From Hymenobacter sp. H14-R3 (GTDB lineage: Bacteria; Bacteroidota; Bacteroidia; Cytophagales; Hymenobacteraceae), in the NCBI RefSeq assembly GCF_030063445.1, contig NZ_JASITD010000009.1, positions 118,756-182,755 on the forward strand: 64,000 nt of DNA, given 5' to 3'. The position numbers and the translations under genes were made by a program. The notes under the pieces are model-generated. The model saw only the letters and a list, made by a program, of their open reading frames with translations. It was not told the DNA's origin and did no database searches. This document shows, piece after piece, positions 1 through 8,911 of this stretch (the first letter of the stretch is position 1; each line of letters opens with the position of its first letter).

Positions 1-263
1 GCCACGTTGGGGGCGCCGCACACGATTTGGCGGGGCGTTTCGTCGCCCACGGCCACGGTGGTGAGACTCAGCTTGTCGGCGTCGGGGTGGCGCTCGCAGG
101 TGAGCACGGTGCCCAGCACCAGGCCGCGCAGGCCGCCAGGGATGCTTTCAAAGTCTTCCAGGCCCTCCACCTCGAGGCCGGAGCCGGTGAGCAGGGCGGC
201 CACTTCATTGGCGGGCAGCGCGGTGGGGAATAGGGTTTTGAGCCAGTCGAAGGAGATAGTCAT
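1..263 (-). CDS. pheT: Phenylalanine-tRNA ligase beta subunit, N-terminal part (cut by window edge)
   Basis: Reading the minus strand from the ATG at 263 gives an open frame to the edge that starts MTISFDWLKTLFPTALP and continues through LLTGSGLEVEGLE, GLVLGTVLTC, HPDADKLS and QIVCGAPNV. These are the conserved opening blocks of PheT: the short N-terminal segment followed by the tRNA-binding OB-fold. The enzyme (alpha2-beta2, cytoplasmic) charges tRNA-Phe with phenylalanine. Only about 87 of the usual roughly 800 residues are present. No strong Shine-Dalgarno sequence precedes the start, but a good promoter lies about 45 bases upstream. The family call is firm despite the truncation. Confidence 0.9.
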   Translation of the reverse strand, partial: MTISFDWLKTLFPTALPANEVAALLTGSGLEVEGLEDFESIPGGLRGLVLGTVLTCERHPDADKLSLTTVAVGDETPRQIVCGAPNV

Positions 264-304
264 GCTTAAAAAACGTCGGCGCTGGAGGGGCCGGGCGCGG
301 GCGG

Positions 305-336
305 CAAAGGTACGGGCTGGCTGGGTGCTCCCCTAA
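305..336 (-). promoter_or_regulatory. Predicted Bacteroidota-type promoter of pheT
   Basis: On the minus strand TACCTTTG (312 to 305) matches the -7 box TAnnTTTG exactly. TTAG (336 to 333), one base off the -33 box TTTG, lies 20 bases upstream. The expected transcript start would leave a leader of roughly 40 bases before the pheT ATG. This is the best two-part promoter match in the window. Confidence 0.5.
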
Positions 337-485
337 GCGCGTGGGCTTTCGCTAGCTGGAAGCGGCCAGCCAGCTACGCCAGCTTACTAACGCCACATTA
401 CTTCCTGAATAAGCCTTGACCATCAAGTACATTGAGTTTATTAAGCCGCCCGAGACTGCCGGTTCACCTAAGCCCCCTCTGCCCG

Positions 486-1328
486 ATGCTGCCTACCTAT
501 TTTGCGCCCCACCCGGCGCTGCTGGAGTACATCGACAGCGTTTTTGTGCTCGATTTTGACTTCACAGCGGGTAGTGGCTTATCGCCCATCTACCCGTTTA
601 TGCCCACGCACAATCGGTTTTTATGTTTTTACCTGCAAGACCAGGTGCAGGTAAAAAAGCAATGGGATAGCGATTTTACCACCCGCGCCCGGTCCATCAT
701 CATCGGGCCGCAGCTCACGCCCGTAACCCTTAACCTGGGCCAGCATCACCAGGCCGTAGTAGTGAACCTGAAGCCCGCCGGCATGTACCGGCTGCTGGGC
801 ATTCCGATGACCGAACTAGTTGATTGTGATTATGATGCGCGCCTGGTAATGGGCCCCGAGATTGACGAGCTGCTCGACCGCCTGCACGACGGCCGCACCC
901 CCGCCGAGCGCAACGCCACTACCCAGCGCTACCTGCTGGGCAAGCTGGCGCAACTCAAGCCGCTGCTGCCCTTCGACCTGGCCATGCTGCGCCAGGTGCG
1001 GGCCAGCGGCAACCTGCCCATCGAGCGCGTAGCCGCCGACGCCTGCCTGAGCGTGCGGCAGTTCGAGCGCAAGTCATATGAGCGGCTGGGCCTCTCGCCC
1101 AAGGTATATAGCCGCATGATTCGGTTTTCGCACGCTTATAAATACAAGGAAAGCGCGCCGCATACCTCCTGGACGGAAATTGCCCACCGCTGCGGCTACT
1201 TCGACCAGATGCACTTTATCCGCGATTTCAAGGCCTTCGCCGGCTTTGCGCCGGGCCTGCTGAAGGAGGCCGAAATTGAACATTCGGTACTTTTTCGCAA
1301 GATGGAAGACTTGGCGATTTCGTTCTGA
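486..1328 (+). CDS. AraC-family transcriptional regulator (DUF6597-like N-terminus)
   Basis: A 280-residue protein from the ATG at 486 (MLPTYFAPHPALLEYI). An upstream TTG at 432 in the same frame is less likely. The C-terminal third, about residues 177-265, has the two helix-turn-helix units of AraC/XylS regulators: IERVAADACLSVRQFERK, then TSWTEIAHRCGYFDQMHF, then FRDFKAFAG-like spacing before AGFAPG. The N-terminal half resembles the DUF6597 ligand or oligomerisation region common in Bacteroidota AraC proteins, with a SIIIGPQ segment typical of that domain. It stands alone between pheT (divergent) and a convergent exported-protein gene, so neither its target nor its inducer can be read from context. 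Confidence 0.85.
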   Translation: MLPTYFAPHPALLEYIDSVFVLDFDFTAGSGLSPIYPFMPTHNRFLCFYLQDQVQVKKQWDSDFTTRARSIIIGPQLTPVTLNLGQHHQAVVVNLKPAGMYRLLGIPMTELVDCDYDARLVMGPEIDELLDRLHDGRTPAERNATTQRYLLGKLAQLKPLLPFDLAMLRQVRASGNLPIERVAADACLSVRQFERKSYERLGLSPKVYSRMIRFSHAYKYKESAPHTSWTEIAHRCGYFDQMHFIRDFKAFAGFAPGLLKEAEIEHSVLFRKMEDLAISF

Positions 1329-1501
1329 GCGGTACCGACAGCAGCGGCCGCCGCCGGCTCTAGCTTACCCGGTACTCCAAGCACTCCTGGCAAAGTGGCT
1401 AATAAAGCGCCACCATTGCCTGCACATATATTTGCAAGTAAACACGTTGAGTACCCTGTCTTTCCTACCTCAATCAAGGCTAGGACTTGCGCGAAACGGC
1501 C

Positions 1502-2080
1502 TTACTTGTAAATATCGAAGCGCGTGAGCGGCACCCGGCCGAAGCTTTTGGCAGTGGTGGCCGCGGTGGTGCCGTGCGCGGGGTCGAGGGCCTGGAACCG
1601 CTCGCTGCCGTCGCGGTGCAGCAGCCAGGTACGGCCGGCCGGGTCGTACCTGAACGTCACGTAGCGCGTCCAGCGCTGGGCGCTGCCGCCGTAGTGCTCC
1701 ACCGTGAAGTAGCCTTTTTTGATGGTCAGGCCCACAAACGGGTCGCCCATCATGCCGCCGCAGTCGATGCAGTACACGGCATTGTCGGTGCGGGCAGCCA
1801 GGGTGTAGGTGCCGCCCGTGCCGCCCACAAACACCAGTAGCGGCCGCTTGGTGGGGTGGTCTGCCACATCGGAGGTCTTTTGCTCATTGGGCTTGTTCAG
1901 CACCACCAGCCAGTCGGGCAGTGCGTCGCGGTTCAGGTCGCCCTGCGCGGCATCGAGCACGGCGTAGCCGGCCGGCAGCGCGCGGCGAATGGCGGCGGGC
2001 AGCGGTGGCACCGGGGCGCGCGGCGCTTGGGAAGGGCTGGCAAGCAGCAGCCAGCTCAAACAGCAGAAAATCAGTTCCAC
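1502..2080 (-). CDS. Exported hypothetical protein with an FG-GAP/VCBS-like segment
   Basis: The minus-strand frame is open from 2170, but the best start is the GTG at 2080, which gives 192 residues beginning VELIFCCLSWLLLASPSQA, a good signal peptide. After it comes GYAVLDAAQGDLNRDALPDWLVVL, resembling the calcium-binding D-x-N-x-D loop of VCBS/FG-GAP repeats. Later there are aromatic-rich beta-type segments and a CIDCGG motif near the middle. It is probably a periplasmic or surface protein of beta-structure. No enzymatic motif is visible and I do not recognise a named family. It converges with the AraC gene and shares its strand with the unknown gene that follows at 2221. Confidence 0.6.
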   Translation of the reverse strand: MELIFCCLSWLLLASPSQAPRAPVPPLPAAIRRALPAGYAVLDAAQGDLNRDALPDWLVVLNKPNEQKTSDVADHPTKRPLLVFVGGTGGTYTLAARTDNAVYCIDCGGMMGDPFVGLTIKKGYFTVEHYGGSAQRWTRYVTFRYDPAGRTWLLHRDGSERFQALDPAHGTTAATTAKSFGRVPLTRFDIYK

Positions 2081-2220
2081 AAGAGGTAATACGCGTGTGA
2101 TTAAAGCTAAAACCGTGCGGCCGACCAACCTGGAAACCGCTCTGGCTGCATGAGGGCTGCATGCTGGCACCGCCGCCGTGGGCTCCAGCCGATGAAGGAC
2201 AAAACAAAGCGCACTGGCCC

Positions 2221-3006
2221 TTACAAGACAAAATCGGCATCAACCATCCGAATGCTGTGGGAGCCGCGCTCGGGGTAGTGGTGGGAGGAGCCCAGGTGCC
2301 TGGCCTGGCCACCGTGAGCGGCCAGGCACGCAAGTACGGCCGGGGTGAGGGCAGCAGTGTTGGTATAGCGCAGGGGCTGGCCCCCCACGCCCTGGCGGCC
2401 ATTACCAAAAAACACTATCAGGTTGGTTTGGAACGATATTCTATGGTCGAAATAATACAGCGCATTGAGGGCAAATTGCCCGCATAGCGCATCGAGCGCG
2501 GTCAGAAAATCAGCTTGGCGGGCCAGCGGCAGGTGGCAGTCGAGGCGCAGCAGCGCTACCCCGGCCCTGTGCAGCCGCGGCGCGGTGCTCACGGCTTGCA
2601 GCAGGCCGCAGCCGGAGCGATAGGGCGGCGTGGGGTCGTGCGGCACGGCTAGGCGCAGCAGCGGCGTATCGGCGGGCAGCAGCTCGGTGGTGGGCGTGGC
2701 TTGCTGCTGGCGCAGTACCTTTTCCAGCTCGCCAGCCACGTGAAAGGCGTAGTCGGGCAGGGCGTAGTCGCCCAGGGCGAGGCGTAGCAGGGGGCCGTGC
2801 ACCTTCCCGAAGAGGTACCCGCCGGGGTAGCGGGCGGCCACGGCGCGCACTTCGGCCAGCAGGGCGGCGGGGGCGGGGGAGCGCACGGTGGCCGTTAGCT
2901 CGGCGGGGCCGTCGGCGTGCCCGCCCAAACCCGGCCGGAAGGCAAAGAAGTCAAACTGATACAGGCCTTCCGGAAAGCCGTAGTACCAATAGACACCGAG
3001 GAGCAT
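2221..3006 (-). CDS. Hypothetical protein of unknown function
   Basis: From the ATG at 3006 this encodes 261 residues (MLLGVYWYYGFPEGLYQFDFF at the start). The open frame runs further upstream to 3729, but that part is antisense to the DUF6882 gene and lacks coding character, so I cut it at 3006. The protein is probably soluble, rich in Leu, Ala and His, and has an RLDCHLPLARQADFLTALD stretch near residue 170 followed by a LNALYYFDHRISFQTN segment. There is no signal peptide, transmembrane helix or catalytic motif that I can name. Its start is 174 bases from the divergent DUF6882 gene, so the two may share a promoter region. A short GC hairpin lies in this gap at 3055-3070. Confidence 0.6.
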   Translation of the reverse strand: MLLGVYWYYGFPEGLYQFDFFAFRPGLGGHADGPAELTATVRSPAPAALLAEVRAVAARYPGGYLFGKVHGPLLRLALGDYALPDYAFHVAGELEKVLRQQQATPTTELLPADTPLLRLAVPHDPTPPYRSGCGLLQAVSTAPRLHRAGVALLRLDCHLPLARQADFLTALDALCGQFALNALYYFDHRISFQTNLIVFFGNGRQGVGGQPLRYTNTAALTPAVLACLAAHGGQARHLGSSHHYPERGSHSIRMVDADFVL

Positions 3007-3180
3007 AAGCGCGGGGAAATAACTAGTTGCCCCGCCTGGTACGCGCGCGGGCCAGCCCGCGTTGGCGGGCCAGTGACCTTGCCGGCCGCTGCGGGGTAAA
3101 GCCGCAGGAAGCATCCACCGCTTTTCGTATTTTCGTACGGGCTCAGGGTCGCCAGCGGCCCAGCTGTTTCCTCCCTGGCT

Positions 3181-3639
3181 ATGCCCGTTGACCCCACACC
3201 CGCCCACACTGAGCAAGAGCTGCTGGAGCGCTACGCCGCCCTGGCCTACGACCGGCAAACCGACCTGCACGAAGTCATTGGCGACAATGACTGGAACGCC
3301 GATATGAACCTCGGTACCATCTCCTTTGGTCCTCAGCTGGTTTTTCCAATCCAGGTGCTGGGCACGTTCTCGCACGTAGCTGAAACGTGGCTGTGGGCCT
3401 GGGCCGATGCGCAATCCAACCTGCCGCCGCAGCTGCTGAGCCAGGCTCAGCAGCTGCGGGAATATGGGGAGCAGCACGGCATTGAGCTGCTCACGGCCCC
3501 TGATTTTGATGCGACCACGCAGGATTTGCATGTTATCGGCTCCATTGCCTCGGGCATGTTTGGGGCCAGCGGCTACTATCTGGCCAACTACGGCCAGGGC
3601 ACGCTGGTGGTGACCATCAAAAGCGAGCAGATTGACTAG
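3181..3639 (+). CDS. DUF6882 family protein
   Basis: The protein has 152 residues (MPVDPTPAHTEQELLERYAAL). The block DLHEVIGDNDWNADMNLGTISF followed by FPIQVLGTFSHVAETWLWAWA is characteristic of DUF6882, a domain of unknown function in which a predicted beta-sheet carries a conserved W-x-W-A-W motif. The next part, IASGMFGASGYYLANYGQG, corresponds to the domain end. It ends at a TAG (3637-3639) directly followed, in the same frame and without a gap, by 74 more coding-looking codons. The stop may therefore be a recent nonsense mutation in a longer gene. It is cytoplasmic by lack of any signal. Its function is not known. Confidence 0.75.
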   Translation: MPVDPTPAHTEQELLERYAALAYDRQTDLHEVIGDNDWNADMNLGTISFGPQLVFPIQVLGTFSHVAETWLWAWADAQSNLPPQLLSQAQQLREYGEQHGIELLTAPDFDATTQDLHVIGSIASGMFGASGYYLANYGQGTLVVTIKSEQID

Positions 3640-3864
3640 GTGTCCAAAAATGACTTCGCCCGCACTACGTCCACATTCTCTCAAGTCATTTCCGTGTATG
3701 AGATGCGCCACCGGCCGGCCTTCCTCCATTACCTCACCCAGAAGGGCTATTCGGCCACCGAAACCGCCGACACGGTAAGCGCGGCCGTGGACTCCGGCAC
3801 GCTCACCGCTACCTTCAATGACCTCGGCCGGATGACCAGTCTAAAAGGTAACAATAATAGTTAA
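3640..3864 (+). CDS. Small ORF; probably the separated C-terminal part of the DUF6882 protein
   Basis: 74 codons begin with GTG immediately after the stop of the preceding gene and in the same frame. The segment STFSQVISVYEMRHRPAFLHY, then LTQKGYSATETADTV, then ATFNDLGRMTSL reads like a folded alpha/beta domain ending and not like random sequence. I recall similar tails following the DUF6882 core in longer proteins. It could be translated by reinitiation at the abutting GTG, reached by stop readthrough, or be dead. No independent Shine-Dalgarno sequence is evident because the upstream bases are the end of the previous gene. After it comes an A+T-rich stretch (3860-3900) before the convergent DUF4132 gene. 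Confidence 0.45.
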   Translation: MSKNDFARTTSTFSQVISVYEMRHRPAFLHYLTQKGYSATETADTVSAAVDSGTLTATFNDLGRMTSLKGNNNS

Positions 3865-4075
3865 TTTGTTGAATTACAATTAATTAACTATCTATTACCG
3901 CGGCTAGTTGCACTAAAGCTTGCGCCCCGGATGGCGGCCCAGTCCCGCCGCCCGGAGTAGCAATACTGGCGAGGTGCGGCCCAGCTGCACATAGCTTTCG
4001 GAGCTACTCACAGCCACTGCGTTAGCCGAAGAATATATTCCGACCGCCCCCACCAAAAAGGAGTTGTGCGGGGGT

Positions 4076-6619
4076 TCAGCGGGCCAGCTGCCGCAGGATG
4101 GTTTGGTCGGTAATCTTATCATCGTCCAGCAGCAGCAGGGCTTTACTGAGGATGATGGACAGCACGGCATCGCCTTCGAAGGGCAGAAATACGCCGCTCT
4201 CGTCCACAGCCTTGGCCGAGTTGTCGGGCACAATGCAGAGGTACTGGTCGTTGGGCTCCATCAAAATATTGCCGCTGCCGAGGTGGATTTTATAAGTGCG
4301 CAGCTTACCCTGCACCACCAAAAACTTGTCGGTAAGGGTGCTGGCTTTGCCGATTTTGAGGCGGGGTACCAGGCGCGCCAGGGCCAGCCGGCGGGTTTTG
4401 GCCACCTCGCTCAGGTCGCCGAAGCTGTAGTTTTCCCAGTAGTGGTGAAACTGAGCCAGGCCGCCGTTGTCGCGCCACTGCGGGTCGTTGCCCACGCTGG
4501 CCACGCCCACAAACAGGTCCACATCGCGCATCACCTCCGAAAAAACCAGCGGCGGCACCTCGGGCAGCGGCACCGGTTCGCCTGCGCGCACGAAGCGCAC
4601 CTGGTCGGTGCGCACGTAGTGGTAGATGCCGGCGTCGCTCCACTCGTCTTCGGCGTTCACGGCGCTCACCCAGTACTCGGCCGCGAGGCCATGGGCGGGC
4701 AGGGGCAGGCGGGCCGCTTCGGCGTCGTGGCCCGCGCTCTGCACCTTCAGCGCTTGGTAGCGCCAGCCGCGCAGCTTGGCTAAAGCATTGAATTGCTGTT
4801 GTTTAAGCACGTGCGCCGCCATGCGGTTGGAGTAAGTGCGGGTGCGCTCCTCAGGCGGTGTGAGCAGGTACACTTCCCGAAAGGCCTGCTTGATGGGCTG
4901 CCGCAGCTGCTGCGCTTCGAGCAGCTTGCGCCAGGCCAGCACCTCAGCGGCCGGCACCAGCACGGGGTGCCAAAGCTGGAGCTGGGTATCGGCCGCGGGC
5001 GGGGGCACGGGCTGGCCGTGGGCATTCTGCCAGCCCTGGCCCAGGCACAGGGCATCCTGAAACGTACCACCGGGCCGGTGCAGCCGCCAGATGAGCGGGC
5101 GGGCCAGCTCGCTCAGCAGCCCGTGGGCGACGTAGTACTGCGCGAACCACGACCAGGCAATGCGACGCTCCTCTACAAAGCTGCGGTTGAGGCGATTGCG
5201 CTGGGCGGCATAGGTTTGCTGAGCCTGGGCTTGGGCGGTTTTCAGCTCCCTTAGCTCATCGGCGTGGGTAGCTTTGAGGGCGGCGGGGGCGCTTTTGAGG
5301 AGCGTGCCGGCCTGCTGCCACCGCACTTCGGCCTTGCCCCCGCTTAGGATAAGGGTAGCCAGGTAGTCGCCAAAATCCTCCGTTAGCTGGCCGTTTTCGA
5401 GCCCGAAATCCGGGGTGGCCATGTCTTCTATTTCGGCCGGGCTCACGCCCAGCGCTGCCGCCGCCTGGGTGATGTGCCGGGCAATGGCTTCCTGCACGTT
5501 GGCCTGGCGGATTTTACGGCGCACCCGCGCCAGCGCAGCCACGCCGGGCAGGCCGTTGTGGGCCAGCGCCAGCAGGCAGGCATTGCCCACGCCAGCGGCC
5601 AGCGGCCCCTTACCCGAAATATTGCGGAAGCACTTGGCGGCCAGCGTAGTCAGCAGGTCCAGCAGCGGCGGGTCGGCCAGCGGTTGCAGGGTCCAGATGA
5701 GGCCTTTCGCCACGGTGGCATTGGCCTCCAGCACGAAGTCCCAGGTCGAATAGTTGTACAATATGCCGTCGCCGTAGTCGTACACCTGTGGCCGCTCCAC
5801 CACCAGGATATCGGCCACCAGCTGGAGCCAGGCGCGACCTTGCTCGCGCACGGCACCGGGGCCGATGGCGGTAGTGGCCGCGTTCAACTCCTGGCGCAGC
5901 CGGGCGGTGGGCTGGCCGGCGGTGGCTTTGGGCCAGCGTTGCAGCAGGCCCAGCCAGGCAGCGGCGCGCGGGTGGGTGCGGTCGAGGCCCGCCACAAACT
6001 GGCTGAGCGCCTGGCCCAGCGGGTCGCCATCGGCAAATACCACCACTGGCAGGTCGTCGGTGCCCGCCACCTGGCCCAGTATTTCCTGGGTTTTGAGGTG
6101 AATTTTAACCGGGATACCTGTTCTAACCCCTTTGATAGTGGTGCAGGTATGCAGGTGCGCGAGCAGGGCCAGCAGGGGTTGGCTCAGCGGCGCGCGCCTG
6201 GCAACCTTGGCTATCTGGCTGAGCGTGGCCAGGGCGGGGAAGCCGTAAAAATCCGTCGGAATTCCCTGCGTGGCATCAAGGCCGTAGCTGACCAGCAGGC
6301 GCAGGTAATCGGCTTCCGTGAGGGTGAGCGTCGTGCGCAGCAGGGCGGCCATCACTTCTGCCAGGTCGTAGCTAAGGCGGTGCTCGCCATGCGCGCTCAA
6401 GCGGTTGATAACTGCCGGCAGGGCCAGCACCAGCCGGCTTTGGTAGGCCGCGCTCTGGCTGCGCACCGCCTGGTAGGCCGGCAGGTCGGTGAGCTTGGCC
6501 TTGTAGCCTTTGGCCAGCAGCTGCGGCAGCAATTCAGCCAGAATAGGGCGCATTTCTAGTGCTTCGGAACTGGTATCATCCAATACGTCAAGCGGATACG
6601 AGGCTTTGGCAGTGGCCAT
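4076..6619 (-). CDS. DUF4132 domain protein with C-terminal DUF7737-like region
   Basis: 847 residues from the ATG at 6619. The N-terminal half is a long helical, repeat-like region rich in Leu and Ala (ARM/HEAT style). The middle carries RSFVEERRIAWSWFAQYYVAHGLL and RPLIWRLHRPGGTFQDALCL, the W-rich core of DUF4132. The C-terminus reads TYKIHLGSGNILMEPNDQYLC and LPFEGDAVLSIILSKALLL, the motif set of the DUF7737 region that closes these proteins. Relatives include the poorly understood MolR/YehI-type proteins of enterobacteria. No enzymatic activity is established. It is cytoplasmic by sequence. It follows the helD-like gene on the same strand with a 73-base gap and could be cotranscribed with it. 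Confidence 0.8.
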   Translation of the reverse strand: MATAKASYPLDVLDDTSSEALEMRPILAELLPQLLAKGYKAKLTDLPAYQAVRSQSAAYQSRLVLALPAVINRLSAHGEHRLSYDLAEVMAALLRTTLTLTEADYLRLLVSYGLDATQGIPTDFYGFPALATLSQIAKVARRAPLSQPLLALLAHLHTCTTIKGVRTGIPVKIHLKTQEILGQVAGTDDLPVVVFADGDPLGQALSQFVAGLDRTHPRAAAWLGLLQRWPKATAGQPTARLRQELNAATTAIGPGAVREQGRAWLQLVADILVVERPQVYDYGDGILYNYSTWDFVLEANATVAKGLIWTLQPLADPPLLDLLTTLAAKCFRNISGKGPLAAGVGNACLLALAHNGLPGVAALARVRRKIRQANVQEAIARHITQAAAALGVSPAEIEDMATPDFGLENGQLTEDFGDYLATLILSGGKAEVRWQQAGTLLKSAPAALKATHADELRELKTAQAQAQQTYAAQRNRLNRSFVEERRIAWSWFAQYYVAHGLLSELARPLIWRLHRPGGTFQDALCLGQGWQNAHGQPVPPPAADTQLQLWHPVLVPAAEVLAWRKLLEAQQLRQPIKQAFREVYLLTPPEERTRTYSNRMAAHVLKQQQFNALAKLRGWRYQALKVQSAGHDAEAARLPLPAHGLAAEYWVSAVNAEDEWSDAGIYHYVRTDQVRFVRAGEPVPLPEVPPLVFSEVMRDVDLFVGVASVGNDPQWRDNGGLAQFHHYWENYSFGDLSEVAKTRRLALARLVPRLKIGKASTLTDKFLVVQGKLRTYKIHLGSGNILMEPNDQYLCIVPDNSAKAVDESGVFLPFEGDAVLSIILSKALLLLDDDKITDQTILRQLAR

Positions 6620-6692
6620 GGCGGCGGGGGGGTCAGATTAATGTGGTCTCTAAGTTGGGGTACGTGCCCCGGTCGGCCGGCTACCCCGCGCT

Positions 6693-8741
6693 TCAGCCCG
6701 CCACGAAGGGCGTGAGCGCCCCCACGTGCGTGAGCGTGAGCTGGTGCATGGCCCGGGTGCACGCCACGTAAAGCAAGCCCCTGTCAACCACCGTATTGTA
6801 GGTAGCAGCATCGGCAAAGGGCACGATAACTTCGTCAAATTCGAGGCCCTTTGCCAGGTAGGCCGTGGTGATGAGCACGCCCTCCTTGAATGTGCTGGAC
6901 TCGGCTGTGAGCAGCTGCGCGCCGGGGGCTTGCAGCGCCCGGTGCAGCGCCGCGGCCTGCCGCTGGGTTTTGCAGATGATGCCCAGCGCGTGCTGCCCAG
7001 TGCTGGGAAAGGCCGTAACCAGCTGCTGGATAGCCGCTAGCTCCTCGGCCGGGCTGGCGCAATGCAGCACCAAGGGCGCGCGGCCGTGCCGTTCGAGGGG
7101 CAGCAGGTCGGGGTTGGGGGTGATGCGCTGGGCGAAGGTCGTGATTTCGACCGTGGAGCGGTAGCTGCGGTGCAGCTGCACGATTTCGGCCTGCGGAAAA
7201 ACGCGCTCGATGGTTTCGGCCGAGGACGCGCTGTAGGGGTTAACCGTCTGGTTGACATCGCCCAAAATCGTTTTGCGGCACGAAAACAGGCGGGCCAGCA
7301 CGGCGTAGTGCACGGGGGTATAGTCCTGCATTTCGTCCACCACCAGGTGCTTCACGTGCTCGTAGGCGCTGAGGCCCTCCAGGCGCAGGCGCAGGTAAAT
7401 GAGGGCAAAAACGTCGGCGTATTCCAGGTTCCGACTCTGCGGGTCGTACTGAAACAGCTCGGGCCGGCCCTGCCAGCGGTAAAAATCGCGGTAGAGGTCC
7501 AGTACCTGCGTAAACTTGAACATGCGCGGAATGGCCTCGCCAATGATAGATTTCTCTTCGCCGGTAAGCTTGCGCTGGGTGGCATCGCGCACGTAGGTGC
7601 GCACATCCTGGGCCACCAGCGGCGCGCGCTTTAGCAGCGGCACCCGGTGGTAGGCCTTAAACCGACCCAGGATAAACGCCTGGGGCAAGACCAGCCGGCC
7701 TAAACGCAAGTCCTTACTAATGAAGTAGTTATTCTCCACGTGCAGCAGGTACTGATTCAGCTGGCGCAGAAACTCGCCCGACGACTTGAACCGGATGCGC
7801 TCGATAAACGCGGGGTCGGGGGTTTCGAGCAGCGCGGCCACCTGCTCGAAAAAGGTTTGGAACGGTTGCTGGGAGCCGAGCAAATCGGCGGCCAGCTCCT
7901 CCATGCCCAGCTCCGGAATGTGCTCCTCGCCCAGCTCGGGCAGCACGTTGGAGATGTAGTCGGCAAAGACCTTGTTGGGCGAGATGATGAGGACGTCCTT
8001 GGCCGTAATCGTGTCGCGGTAGCGGTAGAGCAGAAACGCGATGCGGTGCAGGGCAATCGACGTTTTGCCCGAGCCGGCCACGCCCTGAATCACCATCACG
8101 GAGGCAGTTTCGTTGCGAATCACCGCGTTCTGGTCGCGCTGAATGGTGGCCACGATGTTCTTCATCTTATCGTCCGACGACTTGGCCAGCTCGCGCTGCA
8201 ACACGTCGTCGTGGATGTTGACGTCGTTTTCGAGCACAAATTCCAGCTGGCCATCGCGGATGCGGTACTGCCGCTTGAGGCCGATGGTGCCCTCCACGCG
8301 GCCGGCCGGGGTGGTGTAGGCGGCCTCGCCCAGCTCATAGTCGTAGAACATGGACGAGATGGGCGCCCGCCAATCGTAGATTAAATTCTGGCGCTGCTGC
8401 TCGTCCATAAACGAGTACACGCCGATGTATATCGGCAGGCTGGCCTGGCCCTGGGCAGCAAAATCGAGGCGGCCAAAGTAGGGCGACTGCCCCAGCTTAA
8501 GCAGCCGGCGCTTGCGGGCCACGGCGGCCTCGCCCGTGAAGGCCATGCGGTTGATGGACTGGTCGGCGGCCACCATGTCGGCATCGTCCATGCCCGACTG
8601 GTTCTCGTGGATGTACTGCTTTTTCTCGCGCAGCTCGTTGGAAAACTGCTTCACGGCGTCGTCGCCGCGCCGGATGGCGAGGGTCAGCTTCTCCTTAATT
8701 TCTTCTAGGTAGGCTCTTTCGGCTTGTTCCAGTGTGCTCAT
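6693..8741 (-). CDS. helD: HelD-like superfamily 1 helicase (RNA polymerase recycling factor family)
   Basis: 682 residues from the ATG at 8741 (MSTLEQAERAYLEEIKEKL). An N-terminal coiled coil of about 60 residues is followed by PYFGRLDF and IYIGVYSFMD, the HelD-specific insert region, and NLIYDWRAPISSMFYDYELG. Walker A is GVAGSGKTSIALHR near residue 220. Walker B/motif II is VVDEMQDYTPVHYAVL. Later UvrD-type motifs include GDVNQTVNPYSAS, QLHRSYRSTVEI and LLYVACTRAMHQLTLTH. Family members pull stalled RNA polymerase off DNA using ATP. The order of motifs and the N-terminal coil favour HelD over UvrD or Rep. The DUF4132 gene lies downstream on the same strand. Confidence 0.85.
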   Translation of the reverse strand: MSTLEQAERAYLEEIKEKLTLAIRRGDDAVKQFSNELREKKQYIHENQSGMDDADMVAADQSINRMAFTGEAAVARKRRLLKLGQSPYFGRLDFAAQGQASLPIYIGVYSFMDEQQRQNLIYDWRAPISSMFYDYELGEAAYTTPAGRVEGTIGLKRQYRIRDGQLEFVLENDVNIHDDVLQRELAKSSDDKMKNIVATIQRDQNAVIRNETASVMVIQGVAGSGKTSIALHRIAFLLYRYRDTITAKDVLIISPNKVFADYISNVLPELGEEHIPELGMEELAADLLGSQQPFQTFFEQVAALLETPDPAFIERIRFKSSGEFLRQLNQYLLHVENNYFISKDLRLGRLVLPQAFILGRFKAYHRVPLLKRAPLVAQDVRTYVRDATQRKLTGEEKSIIGEAIPRMFKFTQVLDLYRDFYRWQGRPELFQYDPQSRNLEYADVFALIYLRLRLEGLSAYEHVKHLVVDEMQDYTPVHYAVLARLFSCRKTILGDVNQTVNPYSASSAETIERVFPQAEIVQLHRSYRSTVEITTFAQRITPNPDLLPLERHGRAPLVLHCASPAEELAAIQQLVTAFPSTGQHALGIICKTQRQAAALHRALQAPGAQLLTAESSTFKEGVLITTAYLAKGLEFDEVIVPFADAATYNTVVDRGLLYVACTRAMHQLTLTHVGALTPFVAG

Positions 8742-8869
8742 CCCGGGGGTAGGGTTTGGGTAGTGGGCCGCAAAGGTGCGGGCAAATACTGGTCTGGGAC
8801 GTACGGCCGCCCTTCGCGGGCACCCCGAACAATGTCGCATTTATACTATCCGCCAAGACTCCGTGCCGA

Positions 8870-8877
8870 TACTTTTG
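8870..8877 (+). promoter_or_regulatory. Predicted -7 promoter box (TACTTTTG)
   Basis: An exact TAnnTTTG match 34 bases before the start of the exported NTF2-like gene. No clear TTTG is present at the expected -33 position; the nearest A+T-rich stretch is at 8839-8848. Confidence 0.4.
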
Positions 8878-8911
8878 GGCCATAGTTCGCTCACTCCTCT
8901 CTGCTATTCTC

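Noticed and set aside
3007..3729. N-terminal extension of the minus-strand unknown gene (502-codon frame).
   Set aside because: The extension is antisense to the DUF6882 gene, which has clear family motifs. The ATG at 3006 gives a sensible protein.
3181..3864. Two-gene toxin-antitoxin-like pair.
   Set aside because: The two frames are in phase and abut exactly, and the first is DUF6882. A split gene explains this better than a toxin-antitoxin system.
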